Assembly (NCBI GenBank): GCA_013214445.1
Contig: JABSPG010000154.1
Span: forward strand, 1-8,470
From: Ekhidna sp.
GTDB lineage: Bacteria > Bacteroidota > Bacteroidia > Cytophagales > Cyclobacteriaceae
Direction of reading: 5' to 3'
Length of the DNA stretch: 8,470 nt
Below the pieces are notes generated by a model, which ran no database searches, was not told the origin of the DNA, and was given only the letters and a program-made list of their open reading frames with translations. The position numbers were made by a program, and so were the translations under genes. Positions 1-6,017 of this stretch are shown one piece after another. Each line of letters opens with the position of its first letter. The stretch's first letter is position 1.

Positions 1-537
1 AGTACTACAGTAACGGCACAAAGCAAGAAGCAGCAACAAGTAATGGTCGAAAGAACTGTGCAAATACCAGCAGAAGATGTCTGGCAAATTCTAGCGGAGG
101 ACTATGGGGCTATCTCCAATAGCCATCCCACGATCATAAAGTCGGAGTACGCTCCAGGTACCCTTAAGAGAGGAGAAGGCGCAGAAAGAATGTGCTATTT
201 CAATGAAAAAGGCACGCAGATGTTCCATGAGCAAATCACGAAGTGGGAACCAGAGAATATGTCATTTACTCAGGTCATCAAGGATTTTAAAAAATTCCCT
301 ATTGACAAGGAGAATACCGAGGTGGTGTATTCTGTAGAGAAGATCGATGCGAACACCTCGAAAATAAAGGCAGACTTAATGTATAGGACAAAACCTGCAT
401 TTATGGGTGGCATGGCCAAAGGCAAGTTCAAAGGAATGCTGGAAGATTACTTTCTATCTATCGAGCACCACATCAAGACTGGTGAAAAAGTGACCGTCGA
501 GAACTTCAAGTCGATCAAAAAACAATACAAATCATAA
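1..537 (+). CDS. SRPBCC (START/polyketide-cyclase-like) protein, 5' partial
   Basis: Likely a SRPBCC-fold protein with a hydrophobic ligand cavity; ligand and role are unknown. The segment VERTVQIPAEDVWQIL is the usual first strand and helix of this fold, and the last long helix lies at about residues 120-145 counted from the ATG at 43. That ATG is the first start codon in the window, but the frame is open back to base 1 and upstream codons read STTVTAQSKKQQQV. The run TVTA followed by Q resembles a Bacteroidota signal-peptidase cleavage site, so I infer the true start lies left of the window and the protein is exported. The ATG at 43 also lacks a good ribosome binding site. The gene is followed after 34 bases by a lipoprotein gene, so the two are probably co-transcribed. 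Family assignment is fairly sure; export is inference. Confidence 0.75.
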   Translation, partial: STTVTAQSKKQQQVMVERTVQIPAEDVWQILAEDYGAISNSHPTIIKSEYAPGTLKRGEGAERMCYFNEKGTQMFHEQITKWEPENMSFTQVIKDFKKFPIDKENTEVVYSVEKIDANTSKIKADLMYRTKPAFMGGMAKGKFKGMLEDYFLSIEHHIKTGEKVTVENFKSIKKQYKS

Positions 538-571
538 CTAATCCCAAATCATGCTTATAAAAGATATCATT

Positions 572-1351
572 ATGAAAAATCTGGTAAAATCATTCGTCTG
601 GCTATTTGCTCTTATCGTTTTCGCCTGCCAAGCAGCAGAAAACCAAGAAGACAAGAGTGCGGCAGACACAACTTCAGAAGAGAGTAGTCTAGAGGTAAAG
701 ACTGGAGAAATAACTTTCAAAAAAGACAAGTTGATTGAAGTGGCACTGCTGACCGTCAAGCCCGGAAAAGAAGAGCAATTCAGTAAGGACTACTTCGAGA
801 AAGCTTTCCCGATTGGTACCCCATATGGAGCTCGACACATTGGAAGCTTTGCAATAACAAAGCAAGACGATGGAAACGTACCGGCGCAGATGCTGGTTTT
901 CTTCGAGTGGAATAGTCAGGAGGAGTTTCGCAAGTTCAATGCGAATCTGGATTTTGTCAAAATCGTCAATATCAGAAATGATGCATTGAGCTTCTTGACT
1001 ACAGGTTCCTTCGTAGTGGACAAGGATATTACCTATTCCTTATCCACTGACAAAACGTATGAATTTGCTGCCTTGTGGCTGGAAAACCCTCCACTGCTCC
1101 AGGAGTACTTTGAAGCGGTATTGCCCTTGGCCGGAGATCCTAAGATCCAATTTGAGCTAATCGCCCAACTAGTATCTACAGGTACACCTGATGGTACGTA
1201 CCATCCAAATCTGATCTTCTTTTCTGAGTGGAAAGCTGGATACCAAGGCAAGGAAGAGTTGCTGGAAAGAGATGAATTCAAGAACAATGTAGCTAAGCGA
1301 GAAGAGGCTGCTCCTTACAAGGACATCCTAATTGTGTCACCCATACTTTAG
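572..1351 (+). CDS. Lipoprotein with two tandem dimeric alpha/beta-barrel-like repeats
   Basis: A predicted lipoprotein of 259 residues. An in-frame ATG also exists at 551, but starting at 572 gives a classic signal peptide: Lys2 and Lys6, a hydrophobic core, then VFAC with Cys19 as the lipidated residue. A Ser/Glu/Asp-rich linker covers residues 20-50. Two similar repeats follow, about 53-148 and 161-258. Each opens with a hydrophobic strand (LIEVALLTV; YEFAALWL) and has a central strand ending in Phe-x-Glu-Trp or Phe-Ser-Glu-Trp (MLVFFEW; NLIFFSEW). This is the layout of the ABM/DUF1330 ferredoxin-like superfamily, where two copies in one chain could mimic the usual dimer. The next gene, 9 bases on, encodes a single such domain, which supports the reading. 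Enzyme activity is not shown; no catalytic residue is recognisable. Confidence 0.7.
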   Translation: MKNLVKSFVWLFALIVFACQAAENQEDKSAADTTSEESSLEVKTGEITFKKDKLIEVALLTVKPGKEEQFSKDYFEKAFPIGTPYGARHIGSFAITKQDDGNVPAQMLVFFEWNSQEEFRKFNANLDFVKIVNIRNDALSFLTTGSFVVDKDITYSLSTDKTYEFAALWLENPPLLQEYFEAVLPLAGDPKIQFELIAQLVSTGTPDGTYHPNLIFFSEWKAGYQGKEELLERDEFKNNVAKREEAAPYKDILIVSPIL

Positions 1352-1360
1352 CACTACAAC

Positions 1361-1657
1361 ATGAAAACGTACTTAATTGTAAACGCGACACCCAACCCTG
1401 ACAACCAGCAGCACATTGAGGCTTATACCGGGGGTGTATTACCTCTCCTTCAAAATGCCGGAGGTAAAGACTTGAGAAGAGCGAAGCTGGCGAATGTCGT
1501 CAAAGGTGAAGCGAAATATCCGTTATTCCTTTTCATGGAGTTTGAGGATGGGACTAAGGTCGATGCACTGTTTCAAAGCGAGGAGTACAAAGAACTGATT
1601 CCTCACCGAGAGAAGGCCTTTGCAGAACTGAACATCTACACGTTTACTGACCTGTAG
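1361..1657 (+). CDS. DUF1330-like small dimeric alpha/beta-barrel protein
   Basis: A 98-residue protein without a signal peptide, so probably cytoplasmic. It shows the DUF1330-like pattern: an N-terminal strand (KTYLIVNATP), a helix ending in a Gly-Gly turn (LLQNAGGKDL), a central strand rich in Phe and Leu (LFLFMEFED), then a Ser-Glu-Glu-Tyr-Lys-Glu-Leu helix and an Arg-Glu-Lys segment like the family's SpeYq-L-x-x-R signature. Members usually form dimers with a beta barrel; their substrates are mostly unknown. It starts 9 bases after the two-repeat lipoprotein gene, so the pair is very likely one transcript, ending at the hairpin at 1681-1705. Family assignment rests on remembered motifs. 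Confidence 0.68.
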   Translation: MKTYLIVNATPNPDNQQHIEAYTGGVLPLLQNAGGKDLRRAKLANVVKGEAKYPLFLFMEFEDGTKVDALFQSEEYKELIPHREKAFAELNIYTFTDL

Positions 1658-1680
1658 GTTTCAAGCTCACAATATTTCGA

Positions 1681-1705
1681 AATCCACCTCAAGCTGAGGT
1701 GGATT
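1681..1705 (+). terminator. Hairpin terminator candidate after the DUF1330-like gene
   Basis: Perfect 11-bp inverted repeat, AATCCACCTCA and TGAGGTGGATT, with a 3-base AGC loop, starting 24 bases after the stop codon at 1657. The stem is GC-moderate and strong. The bases after it (CATGCATTTATGG) are only weakly T-rich, so intrinsic termination is likely but not certain; it could instead protect the 3' end of the transcript. Confidence 0.6.
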
Positions 1706-1790
1706 CATGCATTTATGGCAGTAGCGGATGAAAGCAAGTCCGATTTATGGAACTTCAAAAACTGTAATGCGGTAAACAATGCAAAACAGA

Positions 1791-1992
1791 CTCAACGAAA
1801 CAACCATTGTGATTTCTACTGGGAATTTGAGTGCCTTTACTATGGGGGATTAACCGAATCACTTGAAGTAGATTATCCATATGGGACACGAATAAACTCC
1901 AATCTGTACTCCGATGGAACCGGCCTGATACTCAATTCTACAGTTCGCCAAACGACCTTGAAATGAGGCTTGTCAAAAAAAATAAAAAATAA
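1791..1992 (+). pseudogene. Decayed 3' fragment of the 3144-3767 lipoprotein gene
   Basis: Aligned by eye, these 202 bases match 3555-3767 with 17 mismatches, about 92 percent identity; 11 of the 12 differences before the A-rich end are transitions. The start of the gene is absent, and a stop codon lies in the homologous frame just upstream at 1773-1775. There are two frameshifting losses: one base within CTACTGGGAATTTGAG (the intact gene has CTGCTGGAGAATTTGAG), and ten bases where the intact gene has ACTCATGAAGACTCA and this copy has one ACTCA, as expected from deletion between 5-bp direct repeats. The old stop position is preserved at 1990-1992. A fortuitous open frame at 1715-1966 crosses the fragment but reads the right frame only between the two deletions, so I do not call it a gene. 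Confidence 0.85.
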
Positions 1993-2214
1993 AGAAACAT
2001 AACAACTGCTGTCAGCTATACACCAAAATCCCGCTTATCTACCGCCAAAAAAGTGAAGTGCTTTCTACTATCTTCTGCTCGTGGGAATCTTTTGTCTTTA
2101 TGACACAGTGCCTACTCTGATGCTTTGAATGCACCGGCAGACAAGCTATTTTTATCTCAATTAATTAAGCTCGAAGGCCTAAGCGCCATATCTGGGCGTG
2201 TCGAGAATTACTTC
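1993..2214. other. Intergenic stretch between pseudogene and YARHG gene
   Basis: No convincing gene here. The first roughly 20 bases resemble the sequence just after the intact paralogue's stop (AAAGAAACAT versus AAAGAGACAT), so the duplicated segment extends slightly past the coding region. Near the right end, CTCGA at 2170-2174 and TCGAG at 2201-2205 enclose CGCC (2184-2187) and GGCG (2195-2198), a possible small two-step hairpin 10 bases before the chosen start of the next gene. No clear Bacteroidota promoter (TTTG with TAnnTTTG) was found, although the promoter of the next gene should lie here. Confidence 0.5.
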
Positions 2215-3015
2215 ATGAATAACCTATTCTACCTATGTTTTGCATTGATCTTTCTTTCTGGATGCACTGGAACTCCAAGCAACGAAGAAAATTCTCGAAT
2301 TTCATTTGTATCTGAATATGAATTGTGGGGAAAATCACCAGAAGAACTAAGAATTATTAGAAACGAAGTTTATGCTAGAAAAGGTTACATTTTCAAATCA
2401 GAAGACTTAAATACTCATTTCAAAAAATCTGATTGGTATGATCCTAAGTATTATGAAACAAAGGGGCTATTGTCAGAGACTGAATTAGTGTATGTAAATA
2501 TGATATTGAAAATAGAAGAGAATTTGAAAAAGAAGCCTTCGTTTAAGTATGAGATTAGTGAAGACTACTTAAAGTCTTATAAAACTGATACTCTAAACAG
2601 AGTTAGAAAAATAATAAGTCCGAAATTTTCGAATCGTGACCGTGAAGATCAATACACTATAGTTAAACAAAAAGCTGAATACTATGCTCTAGATATGTAT
2701 AAACTGAATGATTCAGTAACTGTCAAATTAGTTTCCGCAGAATGGGATCAGCGTATGTTCGATGGATTGATGAAGTTCATATTTGTAGCTACTTATGACA
2801 AAGAGTTGAATCAAATTGACAATGTAAGAGTTGGAAAGCTAGCTTGGGTTTCGGACTATCTGGTAACCGAAGAATCTGTCCTAAACGTAACCTCAATATC
2901 AAGAAAAACAGAAGTCAATACAATCGACGAAAACGGTAAGGGAATTATAAAAAAGGAAAAGAGTTTTTTTGAGATACAAGAAAATGGAACAATTAGTGAG
3001 ATAAAATCTCGCTAG
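2215..3015 (+). CDS. YARHG-domain lipoprotein
   Basis: A predicted lipoprotein of 266 residues. The frame is open from an ATG at 2125, but that start would put 30 polar residues ahead of a signal peptide. The ATG at 2215 gives a proper one: a hydrophobic run and the lipobox LSGC, with Cys17 followed by TGTPSNEEN. The YARHG domain lies at about residues 32-100: SPEELRIIRNEVYARKGYIF, then DL at 64-65, WY at 74-75, Pro77 and KYY. The signature His is Lys here (YARKG). The domain occurs in extracellular or cell-wall proteins, usually next to other domains; its role is unknown. The remaining roughly 160 residues match nothing I recognise. Sampled lines of the gene are about 32 percent GC, lower than the left block. 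It lies between a decayed gene fragment and that fragment's intact paralogue. Confidence 0.8.
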   Translation: MNNLFYLCFALIFLSGCTGTPSNEENSRISFVSEYELWGKSPEELRIIRNEVYARKGYIFKSEDLNTHFKKSDWYDPKYYETKGLLSETELVYVNMILKIEENLKKKPSFKYEISEDYLKSYKTDTLNRVRKIISPKFSNRDREDQYTIVKQKAEYYALDMYKLNDSVTVKLVSAEWDQRMFDGLMKFIFVATYDKELNQIDNVRVGKLAWVSDYLVTEESVLNVTSISRKTEVNTIDENGKGIIKKEKSFFEIQENGTISEIKSR

Positions 3016-3027
3016 CATTTTGCTAGC
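3011..3027 (+). terminator. Hairpin overlapping the YARHG stop codon
   Basis: Seven-bp perfect stem GCTAGCA / TGCTAGC with a TTT loop; the TAG stop at 3013-3015 is inside the left arm. There is no T tract after it (AAGGTAGATTAGC), so this may be a weak terminator, an mRNA 3'-end structure, or chance: GCTAGC is itself palindromic, which makes such pairs easier to form. Confidence 0.35.
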
Positions 3028-3101
3028 AAGGTAGATTAGCTCTTTCTGCCAAGCTAGGAACGAAATCCACGTAGGGATTAGGTTTCACCCGAGTATACTA
3101 A

Positions 3102-3142
3102 CTAGCACATCTGCTCGTTTCAAGAAAAAATTCCTAACTAAT
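3102..3142 (+). promoter_or_regulatory. Leader element with two boxes shared with the region before 6922
   Basis: Just upstream of the ATG at 3144 lie CTAGCACATCTGC (3102-3114) and TTCCTAACTAAT (3131-3142). The same 13-mer occurs at 6858-6870, and an 11-of-12 match to the second box at 6902-6913, in the same order and also just before a gene. Spacing between boxes differs (16 versus 31 bases). Possible shared regulatory or leader sequence; function unknown. Confidence 0.35.
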
Positions 3143-3143
3143 C

Positions 3144-3767
3144 ATGAAACTTAAGGCCTTAACTACTGCACTTGTAGCCATCCTACTTTTCGCCTCTTGC
3201 ACTGATGAAGAGGTAGCTCCGACACAAAATGTAATTGAATTCACGGACCTGAAAATAGGAAACTATTGGGTTTATGACTGGTTTGAAATTGATCCTGACG
3301 GAACGGAATCCTCTTTAAATAAGAGGGACAGCCTCTACATTGAAAAAGACACAACAATACTTAATAGAACTTACCTGATAAGGTCTGGAACCTTTTTAGG
3401 AACTAAAACAAGAGAATTACTCTATGACTCTGCCAATGCTATTTTTATCTATCCTTCGAGACAAGTCCTTTTTACCCTAGATGAATCTGTAAAAACTACT
3501 GTAAACCACGGACCTCAGAACAATCCAATCGCATACAGTACATATTCACTGGATCTCAACGAAACAACCATTGTGGTTCCTGCTGGAGAATTTGAGTGCC
3601 TTAACTATGGAGGATTAACCAAATCACTTGAAGCAGATTATCCATATGGGACGCGAATAAACTCCAATCTGTACTCCAATGGAACCGGCTTAATACTCAT
3701 GAAGACTCAATTCTACAGTTCGCCAAACGACCTTGAAATGAGACTTGTCAAAAGTGGTAAAATATAA
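3144..3767 (+). CDS. Lipoprotein of unknown function, intact paralogue of the 1791-1992 remnant
   Basis: A 207-residue predicted lipoprotein with a textbook signal peptide: Lys2 and Lys4, a hydrophobic core, lipobox FASC, Cys19, then TDEEVAP, an acidic start that in Bacteroidota can direct surface exposure. The mature part opens with the strand motif GNYWVY (39-44) and carries VPAGEFEC (145-152) and YSNGTGLI (177-184). A Gly-x-Tyr-Trp-Val-Tyr start plus a Pro-Ala-Gly-x-Phe-x-Cys centre is familiar from many uncharacterised Bacteroidota lipoproteins; I know no function for them. It is predicted mostly beta. The gene stands alone, 128 bases from its upstream neighbour and 175 from the next. Its 3' third is duplicated as a broken copy about 1.76 kb upstream. 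Confidence 0.75.
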   Translation: MKLKALTTALVAILLFASCTDEEVAPTQNVIEFTDLKIGNYWVYDWFEIDPDGTESSLNKRDSLYIEKDTTILNRTYLIRSGTFLGTKTRELLYDSANAIFIYPSRQVLFTLDESVKTTVNHGPQNNPIAYSTYSLDLNETTIVVPAGEFECLNYGGLTKSLEADYPYGTRINSNLYSNGTGLILMKTQFYSSPNDLEMRLVKSGKI

Positions 3768-3942
3768 AGAGACATCACTACTACTATTGTCTATTTGCTG
3801 GCTCCAATGCGAACTTCACTATGAATCTGCCACAGGCAAAGGTCGCAGCTTTCTATTTTATCAAGATCGGAATGGAATGCTTAGTTTTAACGATATAAGC
3901 GATATTTGGTGCACTTGTTAACCCTATGCGGAGTTAGAGCAA
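3768..3942. other. Intergenic region before the membrane-protein cluster
   Basis: No gene seen. The right end carries AACGATATAAGCGATATTTG and then GTTAACCC and GCGGAGTTAGAGC immediately before the ATG at 3943. GATATTTG resembles the Bacteroidota -7 box TAnnTTTG with one mismatch, but no -33 TTTG sits at a proper distance, so a promoter is only suspected. Parts of the middle (GCTTTCTATTTTATC) loosely resemble the sequence after the pseudogene copy (GCTTTCTACTATC), which may mean the duplication once included this spacer. Confidence 0.3.
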
Positions 3943-4626
3943 ATGGCAAGCAGAGAAAACAAATCGGTGTATAGGTATATTGGTGAAGCTGTTTTAGTGT
4001 TTGCCTCAGTTCTTGGTGCTCTCTGGGTAGAAGATTATCGCCATCACAAACAGAAATATGAGGACTATATGGATGCGCTGATAAGTTTCAGAAACAGGGT
4101 GCATGCAGATATTTATATTTTTCAGATGCCGAATGATACGAGCATCGGTGGTTTTATCCCTCCTGCTATTAATAGCATAGATACTATCCTACTTCGCGTT
4201 GAAAACAACGAACTGGTTGAAGCGAAAGAAGGAATCTTGCAGTCGGTGTTTAGATGGGCTAAATGGAGATACCCTTCTCGCTCATCCATAATACTCTCTA
4301 ACTACCCAAAGTACTTAAACAGTGATAACGTAAGTGTAAGCATAGAGAACTACGAAAGTTTTTTTTCGCGCCAAAACCTCAATTTTGATTACTTGAATGA
4401 GAAGATCACAAGACTTAGAGTTTATTGCATGACAACTAAAACAGGCGATCTTGATCCTAGCGTAATGAAAGAACTTGTTGTCGATTACAGAACAGAGCTA
4501 GTGAACATGCAAAAGCAAGACTCAATTATCGTTGATAATTTTATTTCGTTAGTTAATCAACTCGATAGCATACTCGCAAAAAGAGGGGCAGATACAACTG
4601 CTCTTAACAAGACATTTCTTGACTAA
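3943..4626 (+). CDS. Single-pass membrane protein, DUF6090-like
   Basis: A 227-residue protein. After a short polar N-terminus comes one hydrophobic segment at about residues 12-29 (YIGEAVLVFASVLGALWVED), followed by a basic stretch (YRHHKQKYEDYMDAL). That order, a Tyr-x-x-Gly-Glu entry to the helix and then a charged helix, is like the DUF6090 family of Bacteroidota, whose members typically read YxIGEIxLVVIGILIALxINNWN. The rest is mainly helical with Arg- and Asp-rich parts, and probably sits on the far side of the inner membrane. Function of the family is unknown to me. It begins a close set of three genes: the next starts 30 bases on. Sampled lines are about 30 percent GC. The DUF6090 link is by remembered pattern and needs a profile search. 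Confidence 0.6.
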   Translation: MASRENKSVYRYIGEAVLVFASVLGALWVEDYRHHKQKYEDYMDALISFRNRVHADIYIFQMPNDTSIGGFIPPAINSIDTILLRVENNELVEAKEGILQSVFRWAKWRYPSRSSIILSNYPKYLNSDNVSVSIENYESFFSRQNLNFDYLNEKITRLRVYCMTTKTGDLDPSVMKELVVDYRTELVNMQKQDSIIVDNFISLVNQLDSILAKRGADTTALNKTFLD

Positions 4627-4656
4627 AATTATCCATCCTGTACCATCACCCAAATC

Positions 4657-5445
4657 ATGAATATTAGATTTTCATATATGAGACATCTACTGCTTTTACT
4701 ATTGACTCAGTTTGCGATTCTTTCCTACACACAGGAACCAACACGGAAGGAACTAAAGTACAAACCAAAGAATTTGGAGGAATGCATGGCTAAGCTGGAC
4801 CTTATGCTAACGGAGACTGACAAAGATACTATACGCTCCATGGGTGAACACGATTTTGCAACTTCTCAACATTTTAGTCTGGGTCTTCATATAAGGAACT
4901 ATTGGGGTCTGTGGAAACAAAAAGAGCTCTATCATTTTTTTGATTCTCTGGGCGTAACCCACCCCGATAATATGTCAGGACTCATCTTGGTTTCATACCA
5001 CAGACATTTGACCGGCCGGAAGATTGACTTAAAAGGACAAATTCAGGAACTCAATGCATCCATCAGTGAATACCAGCAAAAAATTGAGAATTATAACGAT
5101 GAGATTAGGGAACATATGAAGACGTATGGAATTGGAGATACAGTCATTATTGATTTCTATCTCCGAAAGAATATGAAATATCCTCAATCCTATTCGGTAC
5201 AACATTCCCAAGATCCGGAAGTCATGCTGCAGCACTACAACTTAACCCCACTAACTATGTTAGTTGTAAACAAGGGAATTGACTCAAAAACTAAGCAATT
5301 TGAATTATCTCTTAGACTGCTCGACTTGGCAGGAAATGACAAGATCAGACTCTGGTATCCATACAACAAGTCAAAGGTTGGCGACATTTTTGACCTTCCG
5401 CTAAATGGAATCGATTTTAGCAGCATAAAAAAATTCCCTAACTGA
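4657..5445 (+). CDS. Exported protein with DUF6794-like domain
   Basis: A 262-residue protein with an N-terminal signal sequence; a second in-frame Met at residue 8 (4678) gives a tighter signal peptide (MRHLLLLLLTQFAILSYTQ), with probable cleavage near Thr-Gln, so either start is possible. Residues about 37-121 resemble DUF6794: KPKNLEECMAKLD, then HFSLGLHIRNYWGLW (72-86), a short FFDSLGVTHPDNMSGLI block and a closing SYHRHLTG. The invariant-looking Trp, Gly, Leu, Trp cluster and the HPD are the strongest signs. A helical, probably coiled-coil stretch lies at 124-155, and the C-terminal 100 residues look beta-rich and are unrecognised. Many DUF6794 proteins are small and cytoplasmic, so an exported, longer form with a helix and an extra domain is of interest. 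Downstream gene follows in 32 bases. Confidence 0.65.
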   Translation: MNIRFSYMRHLLLLLLTQFAILSYTQEPTRKELKYKPKNLEECMAKLDLMLTETDKDTIRSMGEHDFATSQHFSLGLHIRNYWGLWKQKELYHFFDSLGVTHPDNMSGLILVSYHRHLTGRKIDLKGQIQELNASISEYQQKIENYNDEIREHMKTYGIGDTVIIDFYLRKNMKYPQSYSVQHSQDPEVMLQHYNLTPLTMLVVNKGIDSKTKQFELSLRLLDLAGNDKIRLWYPYNKSKVGDIFDLPLNGIDFSSIKKFPN

Positions 5446-5477
5446 GAAGAGTATGACATTTGCTACCCTATCGCAAC

Positions 5478-5903
5478 ATGAATAGCTTAACGTTCTGGCA
5501 ATACGTAAAACTGAATAAGCAAACCATTTATTATTGCTTGAAGATCAGTTCGATCTTGTTTGCTGGAATAGCAACCATCATATCCGTCACTGTCAAATAT
5601 TCAAATGGAGTAAGTGAAGACCCACTCATGGTATTTATTGCTTGTGAACTCTTTGGGTATGGATTTGCTGCTTTCATTTTCATACTCGCGATTATTGAAG
5701 GTTTTGTAAAAGCAAGGGCTGTACTACTGAGATTTAATAGGATCCCAGAGCGGGTAAGACAAGACCATGCTATCAAACTCATCCAGAAGCCCTTGAATGC
5801 GAAGTATTGGTTTATGCAATTGCAGATCGTCCAACAGAGCGGAGAAACATACATTGAACTGGACGATCGCACAAAAAAAGAAATCCAGGATTACTTGGTT
5901 TAG
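5478..5903 (+). CDS. Small two-helix membrane protein of unknown function
   Basis: A 141-residue protein. The frame also has a TTG at 5460, but I prefer the ATG at 5478. There are two likely membrane helices at about residues 22-41 (LKISSILFAGIATIISVTV) and 51-75 (MVFIACELFGYGFAAFIFIL), so both ends probably lie on one side of the membrane, most likely the cytoplasm. The C-terminal 60 residues are soluble and end in a charged tail (ELDDRTKKEIQDYLV). I recognise no family. The gene follows the DUF6794-like gene by 32 bases and closes the set of three before the terminator at 5921-5950; it may be a membrane partner of the two preceding products. Confidence 0.65.
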   Translation: MNSLTFWQYVKLNKQTIYYCLKISSILFAGIATIISVTVKYSNGVSEDPLMVFIACELFGYGFAAFIFILAIIEGFVKARAVLLRFNRIPERVRQDHAIKLIQKPLNAKYWFMQLQIVQQSGETYIELDDRTKKEIQDYLV

Positions 5904-5920
5904 TCTTCCCATCCTAAATA

Positions 5921-5950
5921 GGTGTCAAACCATGGCACCATTCTTTATTC
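5921..5950 (+). terminator. Intrinsic terminator candidate after the three-gene cluster
   Basis: Stem GGTGTC / GGCACC (5921-5926 and 5934-5939, one G-T pair) with a seven-base loop, followed by the T-rich ATTCTTTATTC. Short stem but a reasonable U-rich tail, 18 bases after the stop codon. It marks the end of the 3943-5903 cluster. Confidence 0.5.
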
Positions 5951-6017
5951 AAAAACAATAGCGTTGAATTAAACCATTCACATTGACATTGGTCTAACGC
6001 AAAAACAAAGCTTACAA

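Noticed and set aside
538..759. Minus-strand open frame
   Set aside because: It lies opposite a lipoprotein gene with a clear signal peptide and has no recognisable protein features.
1715..1966. Open frame of 83 codons as a real small gene
   Set aside because: Its first part has no homology and it reads the homologous frame only between two deletions; the sequence is better explained as a pseudogene fragment.
3870..3942. Integron attC-like site (GTTAACCC ... GCGGAGTTAGAGC before the ATG)
   Set aside because: The 3' end looks like a core site, but no matching R'' partner or long imperfect palindrome was found upstream, the last core base does not fit GTTRRRY, and no integrase is present.
5460..5477. 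TTG start for the two-helix membrane protein
   Set aside because: It would add six residues with no clear benefit; the ATG at 5478 is a better start.
5235..5912. Minus-strand open frames opposite 4657-5903
   Set aside because: Shadows of plus-strand genes with signal peptide, DUF6794-like motifs and membrane helices; none has a supported start or family.
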